NCBI GenBank assembly: GCA_013398295.1
Contig: VZSF01008968.1
Coordinates: 372,001 to 436,000 of the forward strand
Length of the DNA stretch: 64,000 nt
Direction of reading: 5' to 3'
Source: Chionis minor
Taxonomy: Eukaryota; Chordata; Aves; Charadriiformes; Chionididae
A program made the position numbers and the translations under genes. The notes below the pieces were generated by a model, which saw only the letters and a program-made list of their open reading frames with translations, did not search any database and was not told the origin of the DNA. Of the stretch, positions 25,193 through 38,800 are shown piece after piece. Numbering within the stretch: position 1 is the stretch's first letter; every line of letters begins with the position of its first letter.

Positions 25193-25274
25193 GTTTTCAC
25201 TCTTCACAGGCAAGAAAGGCTTGCCCACAATCAGAAATTGAATTTGTGGTAGAAAAAGGAACAGAATCCAGCTC
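25193..25274 (-). mobile_element. Possible MIR/ancient SINE remnant
   Basis: The blocks TTCACAGGCAAGAAAGGC, CTTGCCCACAATCA, TGTGGTAGA and ACAGAATCCAGCTC lie in the order and approximate spacing of the reverse-complement MIR core (CTTGCCCAAGGTCACAC ... GTGGCAGAG ... TCGAACCCAG). Identity is low, and alignment to a SINE library would be needed to accept it. Confidence 0.3.
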
Positions 25275-26959
25275 AAAAAATCCCAGACTTCATTACTAAC
25301 TTTATGGTAATTTTAACTCCATATATTTATGGACTTTTTGTAACTCAAAGAAAAAAAAAAGCTTAGAATGAATGCTTTGATTCTCAGAGGATAAGCTAAC
25401 ATTTTTCAGATATCAAGAATGACACATTCCTGAAGTAAAATAAAAGCTTAACTGTTCATGTAAAAATGTACAGCTAGAAACTGCATAGCATAGACAAGAG
25501 AAACCAAAAAAATTTTTACATGTACACCAATATAGCGCTTTTTTTTTCTTTTAGGGGAATAAAAGTAAAAGTCACGATTATAGTTTTTTGGAGCACCTCC
25601 TTTCATAGTGGTTTATAATTCTGTGTCTTCATATGTTTCTGAAAGCTCACATGAAATTCATGCCATAAATATCAAGTCACTTGAGTGGCACACTCACATT
25701 GCTAAAGATACAGTGGCACTTAGATGCTCCAGACACTGGCACTGTGGAAACATTAAGATTGATAGAAACTAATGATAGATTTTGAAGACAAGGAAAAAAA
25801 CCCACCTACTTTCTCATAAAATCCACTCAGGGCATAACTTTAAATTTAAGATCAGCTCAGGAATGTTTTTAAGCTTCTTTATTGCCAATTATTTCACATA
25901 AGGGTAAGGGACATGTCCTTCTACACCTCATAAATTTGACATACTGTAGTTTGAAATCTCATTAGCCTTCTGTGTTGCCAGATGCAGCTTACAAATGTTC
26001 AGGATCTTGTGGACATGTTTTTATACTGTTACTCTCTACTAGTGCTATTTTTGCAAGCATGTGTTTTATATTTGTCCTTTCCATGAACTCTCGATTTTGT
26101 TTAGCAGCTATATTAAACTATTTTACTATAAATCTAGGTTTTTAACTACTTTAGAGTTCTTTGGGTGGTGCATGCTCAGAAAAGTTGTATACATAATTTT
26201 GTCTTCTGGAAGCACATTAAATACCCATAAATTACACTGAAGTGTCTTGTGGAAGAATGTCTGCTATTCCACTGCAAAATCTTAATCCACCTCTTTATAC
26301 ACTGGTAACATATGGTATTTTAAAAGCTATGTAAAGTTAAGGCTCTGGCTTAACTTGTAAATGCAAATTAAACGGCATCTTATCCTTAATCCAACGGATG
26401 TGTGTACGCTGTCCAAAATGAGATCCTGGAATTCACTACTAGCACTGCTTCATTAATACAAACTACCAGCCTATCTGGTAAATTTGGTGTTGCACTCTCT
26501 CTGCTCTGCAGCTTCTACCTCAGATCGGGTCGGCAAAAGTGAAGTCCAGTCCCTGCAGGTTTAGATGAGGCCTAAAGGAAGAAAGTTATTTTTGCATATA
26601 CAGAACCTAGCTTACAAATTCATACCCGTATGCTGTCTTTACTGGTTTGTGTTTCACTGGCACACATACAATACATTGCTTTTTAACATGTATTTTTAAG
26701 TAAAATGTAAATTTTAGCTCCCTACTGTTGGTCAATGAGTTTTTCTCTCTTGAGCATTTAAGAACCAAATAAATCAGAATCTTCTGATGTCATCTGGCCA
26801 ACATGGATACTGGATTGAGTCAATATTGAATAGCATGAATGAGAAATGCCTAAATGTTTTATAATAATAGTCTCCATGTTAGATAATGTTAAAAATGGTA
26901 AAAAATTCCATGCCATCTATCTGCCTCAAGGAAAAATCTGTTTGAACTTTGCCTGGTGA

Positions 26960-27232
26960 CAAACCTTAAGAAATACCAATTTGTACATGATCATTACAAC
27001 AACCTGTGAATTTAGCAGTTATACGTGGAAAGGTGCTGTCCTTCTCCACATGCCTGACACCTTTGATTCGAGCAGTTATGCCTCTAATGGTGCAGACCTC
27101 CTCCTCCACACGCCTGAGTCTCTTGCGGGTGCCAGTGTGCTGAGCAGTGGTGCTGACGAGGTGCCTGTGCTCCCTCCTAGGTTTTGGAGGCTTAGGAATA
27201 CTGTCCTGATGATGGCTGGGCTCAGGTCTTGA
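26960..27232 (+). other. Open frame across the tandem repeat, function unknown
   Basis: One plus-strand frame stays open from just after a TGA at 26957-26959 to a stop near 27230. The DNA repeats become roughly 20-residue units: FSSYTWKGAVLLHMPDT, FDSSSYASNGADLLLHTPES and a looser LAGASVLSSGADEVPVLPP. The length difference between units 1 and 2 is a whole codon, which fits but does not prove coding constraint. The first possible ATG is 26987-26989. I recognise no family, and no signal peptide, membrane segment or clear splice pair is visible. The minus strand is also open over the same interval, as often happens over GC-rich repeats, so a non-coding minisatellite remains equally likely. Confidence 0.2.
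27007..27180. repeat. Diverged tandem repeat, about 57-60 bp period, 2-3 units
   Basis: Unit 1 (about 27007-27060) and unit 2 (about 27061-27120) share AGCAGTTAT, GGTGC and CTCCACA(T/C)GCCTGA in the same order. They differ by point changes plus a 3-base length difference in the middle. Unit 3 (about 27121-27180) is weaker, matching mainly at CAGT and the AGTGGTGCTGAC block (about 50 % by eye). The tract is clearly GC-richer than its surroundings. See the open frame entry for the coding reading. Confidence 0.65.
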
Positions 27233-30200
27233 GACACAGGATCTGTCCAAGTTGTGCCAAAATCAAAGACTAATTGTTTAAAAAAAATCGGGGAATCCAA
27301 TTTGAAATGGCAGTACCAACAATTTTCTATCAGCTTTCACTGCAGGAGCTTTGGAACAGATGTATTTTCTCTTCTCTGCCTAGCAGAGCGAGTTTCTACA
27401 TAGAAACTTCCTCAGACTACTGCTGCTTCCTCTAGCATATATTTGTCTAGTTCACTGATCTTGCTCCACTGTTTCCAAAAAGTTAAGACACAATTCTGCA
27501 CTGCAGTGAAGGGCTTCACAGATAAGTGCTGAGGGAGGCAATATTAATTTCCTGAAAAAGCAGCTGTTTTTCAGAACATTCTCTGTTCTGCAATTTTAAT
27601 ACAAAACCTTCTTTCCCTTAAATCCAACTTGCTTCCATGGGAAGAATCATATATCATGAAAAATGCCTAGCAAAGTCCTACATACCCCCTGGGGCTAAGA
27701 CTTTGCCATATGCTCTTTCCTTATGCTGCAGATCCCTCTGGTTCTCAAGGAGGAAATGCATTTCCAAAGACATCTGTGAGCATGTAGCAAACACATTTGC
27801 GAAAATAGAGGAGGAGCTTCCACAGTAAAGTGATTCCTATGGGAAACACAGATTTCTTCCTTTTTTAGACAACAAGTTAGCTTGTAATGGAGCAGTCACT
27901 GGTCATACCCCTGCCTTTCAGGTAAAAGGCTATCACTTCCCTGTAACATGCATTCTGTTTCATTCATTGGCACAAGTCCCCTAAGATTTGTGTCAAAGGG
28001 GGCAGCAAGACCTCCTCTCCGTGGATTAATTGGCTTGGCCTCAGACCCAAATAGAACAGCTGCCATTCACACGAATCATTGCACAGATTAAGATTTGTAT
28101 TATTTCCCCTCTTTTCAGTGTTTTACAGATGAAATGCCTCAATCTGGCATGATCCCTTGCTACATTGCCATTTATTCCCACCATTCCTAAACATGTCACT
28201 GTTGGCAAACTGTGTTGGGTATAAAGACAGCAGCCAGATCTGGATAATGGTTTCTGAAGGTAGTGACTGCTAGCATGTGTTACAGTTTTTGGCTCTCTAT
28301 GGTGAGAAACAATTAAAGACAGGCTGAGCAGCCTTCAAGTGATCCAAGTGTGCACCCACATCATCCTCAGCTATTAACTTTTTGCCCTGACACCTCAGCA
28401 GCACAGGAGATAAAATCATGAGATTTACTGTTTAGGGAATTATGCTTTTCCCTGTTCACGTTGCCTTTCAACAAGACACTTTCTGCTTATCCTTTTCACC
28501 TTTGCAGCACAAGGCTGGCTTTGCTGTGCACAAGCACATACGGTGGGTGTCTCATTAACCAGCCATCCTCCAGTTCCCTAAAGCTTTGTGCTTCCCCTTG
28601 AACGTTTTATTTTCCTGTGCTTCTTCTCTGCTATGCCATTAATATAACCTTGACATAAAGCTTGCAAAGAAAATCACATTGTCCTACTGCAGGCCTTTTA
28701 TTTTGGTTGGTCAATCTGTTTGATGTAATTTAGCTATAAAAATACTTTGATGTATTGTCTGACAAAGCCAGGTTGAGCTTTAGCCAGGCTAAACATTTGT
28801 TAGCAAAAATAAAAATTGTATTTTCTTTCCTTCCACAAATTTAATTCTTCATCACTATTTTCAAGTCAGTGGATGTAAGGCTGGCTGGAGGGCAAGAACC
28901 AAAACAAGGTACAGGAAACCTGAAATATTACAGCCAGAATGAAACCCTGTGTATGTGTGTGCATGCATCTCATTATTCTTCCAAACAAAGCAAACAGTTA
29001 TTAACTGTAAGTAACCAATTTATGTTTATGCTGCTGTTTTTAGGGAAAATAATTAATTGCTTGTTCTTTAAAAGCTGAAGTATTTATGTTCCTAGTTTCT
29101 CCAGATCATGATTATTACAGTCACAAGTTTCATGGGGTGAAGATGCAGCTCTTGTAGCTTTTATTCTAAACTGAGTCCAAAGCTGAGTGTGTAGCTACTT
29201 CTGCTTAGCTAGACATGCTTGTGCTTGCGGCTGGCTGGGGCCTTCTTTTTTAACTAGGTTGATTTAGCACAGGGCCACCTTGTATTTTTGTGTATGCAGA
29301 GTGAAGGCACTGCAAACCCACTCTTGGTGGTAATTTCACTGCAGGGGATGTTATCAAAGTACCAGAACATTAGCTATGCTTACATTTGAGAAATGCATTT
29401 TATGCCATGTAGGTATATATAGCATTCTTGACCCTTAGTCTTGGCTCCAAGCTTTCCGATGTGTTCAAAACATGTACATAACAGATGTTTCTTTGTTTCA
29501 CACCCGCCACTGTAGACACAGCTGATAGTCTTCAGTGGACATGTTTATTGAAACTTTCAGACAAAATGTCTCAATCACCTGGTAAGCATTTTAATTTGAA
29601 ATCTGCCTTACTTCTGTGCAATATGAAGCTTGCCTTTTGCCTCACTCCTTCCCACAGCTTTTTTTGCCACTCCTGCCAAGCTTGAACTGTGCCTGGAGTT
29701 TTCACTTTTCTCTGGACTGTGATGCCCAGACATTCAGACTGATCTTTTGCACCAAGCAGTTTTAAGGATTAGGGTGCAAATAAAAAGGGGGAAATGGTAT
29801 CTAATTCTTAACAGAAGTTTACCACAGATCTTAAGGGTTCAGAACTGGTGATTTCAAAAAGCCTTTGTCTTGTTGAAGAAGGAGGCCTTAGGCCCCACCT
29901 TTCTGTACCTTTTTCAGCTTATTTCCTTGCCCTGTTTCCCATACTGGTTTATTGAAGCAGAAACCACACGGCCCCAGAGAAGAGTCTGCTACTCTAAGCC
30001 CTTTGCATGACAGTCAACCAGTTTGCAAATCTATATTTATGGAGATTATATTAAGTTATATTCAGAGGACCTTATATTTATGTCTCTCCTTAAAAAACAG
30101 GAGTGATTTTCACTAAAGAAACAGAGCACACAGCTGAAGGACAGGCATAGGCAAGATCAGTGTTAAGACATGCAGTATCTTGTATGTTCCTGTATATGCT

Positions 30201-32812
30201 TCCTTGCTGCGCTAAACCTCCTGGGGCTTTTATTGTGGCATGCACAAAAAGGCTTCCCAAATGTGAAATAAGAAAAATACTTAATTCCTCTAATTTCTCC
30301 AGGGAAATCCTCTCCTCCCTTCAGGAGTGGAACTAGCCATGTGACTTTCTGAACCGGTTAGATTGGCTGCTAAGTGTGCAAACCACTTCCAGGTTTGATA
30401 GATCTGCTCTTGCTATTTCTGCCCTCACTGAGCTCACTATAATTTTAATTCCACCCTAGGTCTCACAATGGTAAGGCATGAATAAACTCATCAGGGAGAT
30501 ATTGGATACAAAAGCAGCATTCAGGCAAATGTCCCTCTCAAAGTCTGAGTGTGCAAAGCTTAAAGACATCACAAACTAAACCAGGAACAATAAAAACATA
30601 CAATTGAAAAACTTGTGTAATTTTTCTCTTTCAGACATCCTACCCCTATTTCATTAGAAAACACTTCTGTATGAATTCACTTTCAAGATCATATTTTTTA
30701 CACCCATGTTTAAAACCTCTCTTGATCACAGTGGGTTTCAGGTATTGCCCTTTTTCCTAGGTAAAACGGCTTTCCAGCAGCCAAGAACCTATTTCTACAT
30801 CGGAGAAACAGTCTTCATCTCCCAACATCTGTTGAAAATGCATATTAAAAACTAGTATTAGTTTTAGCCTGGGTTTGATTTCCACTTAGCAGTACCTTAA
30901 TGAAGTTTTGGGTTTTTTTGCCTTTGGGCTTGACAAATGTGCACAGAAGCCTACAAATAAGTGCATTTGAGCACCCTGCTGCAGCCGTGCACAAGACACA
31001 AAACAGAAACAACCTCCACTGCAAAGCACATGGTTTAAACTTTCATTGATGTGTTGAGACAAAAATGCAGCAGAACTTGTCCTCATTCAGACGCTGGATC
31101 TGAAAACTGGAATTCCCAAGAGTAAAGCCAACAGTTGGAGAAACGTTGAGGGTGGTGTTGCAGTTGTCTGGGAAGAAGAGCTTGTCACTGCCCTTTATTC
31201 AGACATACGGACCTTTCTATGTTAATTCTTTGAATTTAAGCAGGATTTTTAAAAACCAACTCCTAAAATAGCCCAGCATTTTGAATGTCTTTTTTCAGGC
31301 TTTCTGTCATTGCTTTAAATGTGCAGAGCTCATGTGTACCAAGTTGTTCTTTCAAAAACCTCGCAGGAAAAACACCTGCACAATACAAATACAAGCACGA
31401 GACAGTCTAGAGTTGTCTGGCCTTTGTGAAAACATTACCTTCTACACCCACTGAACTTCATTTCCATCCTTGTGAACACAAAACACTGCCTCTGCACCAG
31501 AAAATACAGTGCTGTAGTTAAAACAGATGTGGTCCTTCCCCAACGTTCACAGCATCTGTTTAGGAAACAGGGTCTGACTGACACTGACTCTGAAAGGAAA
31601 CGTGGGTCACTTTGTAAGAAACAGAGCTAGAAACAGCCCGTGTTACATGCAAGTTACTTCTCTCTACAGGTATGTAGGAGAAGAAGGACAGATTCCTGTA
31701 AGTCACATGAAGGAGCATTTTATTCACAAGGCTGCCAGAAAGCCTGTAAATTCCTGGCAGACAAGACATTTCGAATATCCTGCATATTTATTTTAAGATA
31801 AACCATAAAATAAGAGATCAGTATCACCAAAACACATGTTGCAAAGGAGACCAAGGCATCAGATAAATTGCAGTGGTTGGCCTGTATCAGAGAGACTTGC
31901 CTCAAGGCTCAGTAATTGCTACAGTCTGCTATGTAAGAAGGATGGCAATGAAAACAGGTAGGTCAAATGGGAGAAACAAGCTCTATTCCCTACAAAGAAA
32001 TTACACTCTTGCATAAAACCAGGGCACTCTTTCTGGAAGATCTGTGTATATTCATGTAGAAAGAACGAACCAAACATAATTACTTGCAGTGCTACCATGC
32101 ATATAATTACAGTTGTGATAATATGTGAAATGAGCCAAAACATTTGCTGGGCTGTTTTCTTTAGAAGGACCCAGAAAACACCATAATAATAACCCTTCCA
32201 ATCTAGAAAAGGACAACTTCTGCTGTGACACATGGTCATAGCCTTGAAGAAATTTTGGCTGTCCTCACAAATGCAGAAAGACTTGTTTTTTTTGTTTTCT
32301 GTTCTAGGTTAACACATGGCCTGAGAAGCAAAAGTCATGCTTGTCTTATTTCTTAACTACATTATTAATCTTCAGTTTCTTGCCTTGGCTTTTTCTTTTC
32401 TTTTATTTCAGTAGTTTTCAAGATCCTTCCAATATACAAACCCCACAAACATTCCCAGTGGGAAGATGGGCCAATTTCCATCCATCGATTCTTGCAAAGC
32501 ATTTGCAGATTTGCTTTGCTTTGTCACTTTTCACTGACCCCTTAAAAGCAGGCTCCAGTCCCCTATGGTTTTGCAGTCTACAGCCTGAAAACTGCTCCTC
32601 TAGACACTTTCACGTTTGATAATGTGTTTCTCTGCCATTGCATTTTTAAACAGCTGTTGTTCAAAAGTAGGTCAGCATGTGCCAGCAGCTCATGATCTGG
32701 AGAAAAGGGGACATTCTGGGTCATGCCTCACCATGGCTGTGTGAGTCCTGATCCATGAATTCTGAGTCTATCCAATTGCTACTTCAGTTTCTCAGCTCAC
32801 ACAGCCACACGT

Positions 32813-32827
32813 ACACACACACACACA
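32813..32827. repeat. (AC)7 microsatellite
   Basis: A short dinucleotide run preceded by a degenerate CACACAGCCACACGT stretch. Confidence 0.9.
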
Positions 32828-35800
32828 AAGCACGGAGCACGCTACGCTATCTTTCTTAATCATGAGCAAATATCTGCTTCCTACTTACAGATTTACAAGC
32901 TGGGTAAGTCATCAGTGTTGAGTGGATTTTTCCAGAGCAAGGAAGAAGGAAAATTTGCACAGGGACAGCAGGATTCAAGCCCCTCTTCTTTAATGAGAAC
33001 TCCCAGCCTCATCTGCAGTGACCTTCATGGCAGGCCTCCCACAGACTTCAGTCAGGTCAGGGTTTTGCTTTGAAAACTGCATGCTGGAACATGTCGCTTT
33101 ACTCAAAGAGTGTTTACAACTTGAGGGAAATGAAACTTGCCCATTTAATGCAGACAGCTTTAAAATCCCCAAGCGGTTCATTTTCCAGTGTTAACTTCCC
33201 CAGCATAATACACCGCATTGTAACCTCAGACCCAGGGGTTCAGCCATCTGTGACCAAGACCCAGATTTGCAAAGAGTAACAGGGCTCCAAAACGACATTG
33301 TTATGCATATTACAACACTACAAAGCTCTTGGTTTAGATGTACTTTTTCTTCCCCTGGATGATGGGGAAATGTAGTTCGAGGTTGCCCAATGTTAAGACA
33401 AACATGACAGAATAGCAAGCCCATCTCTGCTGGTTTTCAACATGTGGTTACTTTCTGTACCCACAAGGGACTCGCTATCCGTTCCCCTCCGAGACCAGCT
33501 CTAGCCATGTGGTTGTGTCAAATGCTTAGGGATTAAGTGGCTTGATTACTGTAAATGTCTTGCTTAATCTACTAAGTCATGCAGTTCCACCTGGTGGTAA
33601 AAATCTAAAGATTTTATCTTTGTAGGTTTGTTAAAAAGGTGCCAGACAGTACAAGTTATCCCCACTTTGCTCATTGGAAAATCAGCCAACAGGTATAGAG
33701 AGACAAACTTGTAATTTTGATGGCAACATCAGTTTGTTATAACCTAGGTAGTTTTCAGCAGTAGTTAAAAAAGTATGTAAACACCCATTTGAATTCTAAA
33801 AATATTAGCAGTTATTGACATATTTAAAACATCAGCCTGTCATCCTCCACCAGCATATAAAGACATGCGTTTGTATCTATCAGCAACCCAACTCTATTTT
33901 GATGAACAGATTCTTAACCAAAAGTGATAATTTCCTCAGTTTTTGAAAAACCCTGGTAATGGGAATTTATTTTTTTTTCATTCCTCTCCACAAGTCTCTT
34001 TAATGACATAAATGCCATTATGCCATTTCCTACCAAGTCTGCCTGAGTCCTTAGTACCAGAAATTACTTGCTCCTGCAGAGCAAGTATGACACTCAACAA
34101 AGTACTATTGTTAGTATGCTGTTTCAGATGCTCATTAATCAAATAAGAAGATGGCTTTTAGAGCAGAATTTACTTGTTATTTTGTCAAAATTTGTGCATT
34201 CCATTAGCAGCAAGCAGAACACCAAGAAGCAATCACAGCAATATAATTTTTGCCCCTTTAGTTCTAAAGTTAGAATTAAAGGCAAGAAAAGATCTCCTGA
34301 ACAGAAAAAAGACTTTTTTGTTGTTGTTTTAGAAAGACATTACTATTACTAACCATAAATGCAAAGGTGAAAAATCTTCTTATGTTTTTAGTTATCCTCT
34401 GTTAAAAAGGCTGAGCTTGTTTAGTTTCAAATCCGAGCTTTAAGATGGATTTTGCAGTACAGTTGCAGTACTAAAGGCTCTGCCAAAGACAGGTCTGCTC
34501 CTGAAACCTGTGAGCTCCGCTCAGCAACACAGTTACCACATCAGTTTTCCCATCTCACCACAATGAGATATTCTACTTTGTTGGGACAGAACAAACTTTA
34601 AAAACTTTAAAGCTCCTTTGTTGCTTTAACACAGTTCCTAAACGTGGGCTTTGTACACATTGTGCTGCCTTTGCTCCCCTGCACTCGAAGCCAGTTCTGT
34701 TTCCTTGGGAAGTCCTGGGGCATGCAGACAGTCTTTCCTTGGTCGCCATTATAGCAACTCCCAGGGCACTCTGACTTCACAGTTTTTTCCTTTGCAGCCA
34801 TACAAGACTGAACTTGAAGAGAGACACATGGTCTATAGGAGTTCATATGCATGGTCACTCCTTACTTTTTAATAGCAGTGTTGCAGAAACCCGACACGGA
34901 AAATATTGGAACATTATACTTCCCACTTCAGGGTCCTCACCGCTCTTACATTCTCACTGTGTTTTCACAGTGTGGACCTCTGAAGCACATGTATTTTTCC
35001 TGTAGCTTCAAGTTTCTCCTCTGAATCACTATGAAGCTAAAATTGGTGTATCATCTGCAATAAGTTTAATTTCTCCTTGGTTGATCTCACTGTGTAATAC
35101 ACCCTCTTCAGATGACAAAAGCAATTCTTTTCATCTTCACACCTTTCCAAATTTTTGTTTCTTGTAAATCCATTCTTTCACTTTCTAGGCAAGTTGTTTT
35201 TGAAAGGCTTTACCACGAGTTGTCTTTTTTTGTTCAGATCCTCATTGAAATGCCATTTTTCCCAAATCCTACTCCCATTGGAGATATTGCAGAAAATTAG
35301 TTAATCTGAGTCTCTACTTCCCGTTCTTTCAGGGTGTTTCCAACCTGATTGGCAGCTACCTAAGCCCCACATTGCTCCCAAGACATGATTATAGTACCAA
35401 ACAATGAAGTCCCCAAGCAGCAAGTATTTATAATTCTGGACCTTCATAACATCAAACAGAATATGTAGGGCTTACAAAACTTGAGTCCTGAAAATGCCAT
35501 TACTCTGGATAAATCAAATCACTTCTTAACATTCTCTTTCAAAAAGCAGAATAGACTGTGATCCTTGGCATCAGCATTGTAAATCATGGTGCTTTTGTCC
35601 CAGGCCTTAAGCCATTATCAAGGTTTTTTTTCACTGACTGTCAATAAGGTAACATTTCATTAGTGATCATACCAGTGATCATATCATAAAATAACTTCAT
35701 GAATCTAATTTTAGAGAGTTCCTGGATATAATGAAGAGTGTCAGGATAGGTACAGAACCCGGCAACAGACTGCTGCTTACAAAAGGATGCTGTAAGCATG

Positions 35801-38800
35801 GTGTTACTCAGATATATTCCCAATCGCATCCTCTCATCAAATTTTTCATCTGAAGCTGTTGCAGTGACACAACATTAAAGAACTTTTGTGGTGGTTTGGG
35901 TGTTTTCCTGGATAGTTGGGGTTTGAATTTCCTGGAAAATAAGCAAAGTTAGGAATCCATCTAATAACATCCTCTAACTATTGAGCTGATCTCTGACAAT
36001 ATCTGCTCCCTTTGAAGCTGTATTTTAAGAGGATGAACCAATGTCCTGTACAGTTTACTGGAGCAGAAGCATCTTACTCAGCAAAGATAAAAAATGTGAT
36101 TTCATAATGATAATGTAGTCATAAGATCATGTAATCTGGGAATATCTCTTGTAGAGGTCACCAGACCTCTAATTTCTAAACTACAAGGTCATCTTTTTGG
36201 AAGCACTCACTCCTCATGAAAGAATGAAAGTCAAAATACCCTCTGTATCTCAAAGGACAAATCAAGCTATGACTACCCTATCCTGACAAATCATGAAAAC
36301 TGCTCAACAGTGAAAATTGTCTTCAGTCCTTCTCCATCTCTCATGCATTTCCCTCACACATGCAGCAGTCTGGTTTCTTCCAGCTGTGACTCCTCCTCTG
36401 CTTCCACTCTCAGAAATCCTCAAAAAGGGGTCCTCAGGATTAAATATTAGGGAGGGCGGAGGCAGGGTATCATTCCAACGAAAAGATTGTGGAGATTAAA
36501 ATGTAATGTAATAAAACAAGTCCTTTAGAAATATGCACTTACAGGCATTTAACTATAAGCAGACCATTTCATAGCTTTTATCACACTGGACTCCTGCCAG
36601 CAAATGAAAATCGCATGAAACATGCAACTTTCACAATGAGATTTTTCCCTTATTGCATCTAACTGCCAGAGACAGCAGTCATCTCCACTGGTGCTCTGCT
36701 TTTGGCCCCCTTGTGAGATTTAGGCCATTAAATTGCTTCCACATGACAGGAGTTGGAATGCTGCAAATCAATCTAACTTATGATTCTGAAGTTTAGTTTC
36801 CTTTCAAGAGTCGTATTTCAAAAGTTTGCAGCTGAATGCCTTCCTCTTCTAGCTTCAAGCCAGGATCATTTAAAGGCAATTTAAATGTTATGAGAAGATT
36901 GTAACATAAGCTCTTTCTCTGCATTCATTTATTTTTCAACATGGAAGAGTTAAGAGAAGAAAAACCTTTTAGAAGGTATCAACCACTAATATTAAGGCAT
37001 TAATTGCAGAGAGTATCAGAAAAAATGAAGATTGTCCAATTGCTGTTTATTTGCACAAGTCATTTACTACACAATTCAGCAGCTCATTTTCAAGCTTTCC
37101 TCTCCCTGACACAGATTACGAGACACACTGATCTAGTTTCTGGATAAATAGTGATGGATTTGGACACCGTTGGCCAGTCTTCACAAATACTTCACGGTAA
37201 AGAAAACTGTCCTTTTTATTTTTGTTTATTGCAGCCTCTCTTGCACTGAAATCTCTTTGCCTAGGAAAAAGGTTATATACCAGCACTTGAATGCTCTTGA
37301 TACATTTGTTCCCATTGTCCATGAAAGAGCTGTGTTCATTTCTTACCCCGTTAATTCTATGTGATCATTTCACTAAACTGATACTTACTGTCCGTTTTAA
37401 AGGTCTTTTCAGTAAGATTAAAAGCATCATACTAAGTGATGTATAAATATTTGGATATTCTGCTGCTTACTAAACAGAATACAAAGCACTTGCTTTTTTC
37501 ATGGGGTCCTTCTTTGCACTATCCACCCTTAATTTATGGCCTGAGGCTTAATATTACACAAACAATCGTTTATTTCAGAAGAAATGTGATGATTACTAAA
37601 CTGCTCCATTGGTTCAAGAAGAACCTCTGCTTTCTTTATCCCAGCTGGGTTGAGGTAATTGCCTTCGGCTGCAGGCAGGAGAATGGAAAGCATATGAAGC
37701 ATGTTGAAGATTAACCACACAAAGAAACTGCCTAAACAAAGAAAGGGCTACAATAGGAGAAGCAGAGAAAGTATTTCAGCCTAGGCAGGCACACCGGAAA
37801 GGAAACTGCACGAAGCTTCTCACTACTTTGTATCTTCACAAAAAATGAGGAAGAAAGTCATTGGCAATTCATGTGGACTGATTTGTGTGTATGCAAGCAA
37901 ACTGGGCTTGCAGGCACTTCCTGGTAACAAGGGGAATGCCACAGTCCATGAATGACATGAGTCATTAACCCAAATGTTGATATGAGGAAGATTGCTTAAA
38001 GGTGAAGCTCTTCTTCATTTTGGTCTGCCTACACTCACATTGGAGACCAGAGAAGGCTATTTAATCAGGTTAGCGCATCAGGTTACATGTGCAGAAATCT
38101 CTCCAGCCACATTACCCCTGTGTGTCCCACTATCCCATATGTCCCAAATGCACTAAGGACTTTTGCCTCCTATAGTTTATATGGGATTCATCTTACCCAA
38201 CTAAAGAAATCAAAGTTTTAAAAAAAATTAAATATTGGCACTACTCATGCTGGCTTCCTTTGTAGTCAAATGAGAAAAACAAGGAGTGATTTCCATGACT
38301 TGTCTTGGCCATCTGTCTTAGAAAGAGAGGAAACACCCTCTGGAGATGCTCACTTCTTTTTACTGACTGTGAAAGAAGACTGTAGTGAGTAGTACAGGCT
38401 TCAATGCCTAACCCTGAAGTATCTAACTGAGGAGAGAAGACATCCTGGTACAGAACCTAGGAGTTCACTTTCTGCTAGAGAAAAGTGTCTTCTAGACATT
38501 TCCAGGAGACTGGCAGTGTCGTTGCAACAGTGTGTTTCCAGCTGAAAATCTTAATAATTACAGGAGGTGGCTTTTTAAATGTTCTTTCGGGAAATAAATC
38601 CCTAATGTATTGGCTGATGTTCACTGCCAGTTAAGCATCGTTTTGCATGATACCGAGTCAAACTGAAACCATGGTCAGTATTGATGTCACCTCAGAACAG
38701 CATCTAGCACAAAGTGTCCACGAGGAGACATCTTTGGAAATGTTCTTGGTGTAGACAAACCTTTGGAAGGTCTCCAGCATATTTGCTTGTTCTCTAATAT

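Larger units (their letters stand above)
20909..26959. other. Non-coding, no gene seen
   Basis: This section contains the two overlapping long frames (22422-23458), a (CT)n/(AT)n patch with ATGCATGCAT at 23083-23125, the 97-codon frame at 24352 and two possible MIR-like pieces (21454, 25193). From about 24650 to 26950 it is notably AT-rich with almost no open frames. Confidence 0.6.

Noticed and set aside
31919..32239. 106-codon minus-strand frame with a hydrophobic middle (IITTVIICMVALQVIMF)
   Set aside because: It looks like one membrane segment, but hydrophobic runs arise readily from AT-rich DNA. No family recognised and no supporting signals.
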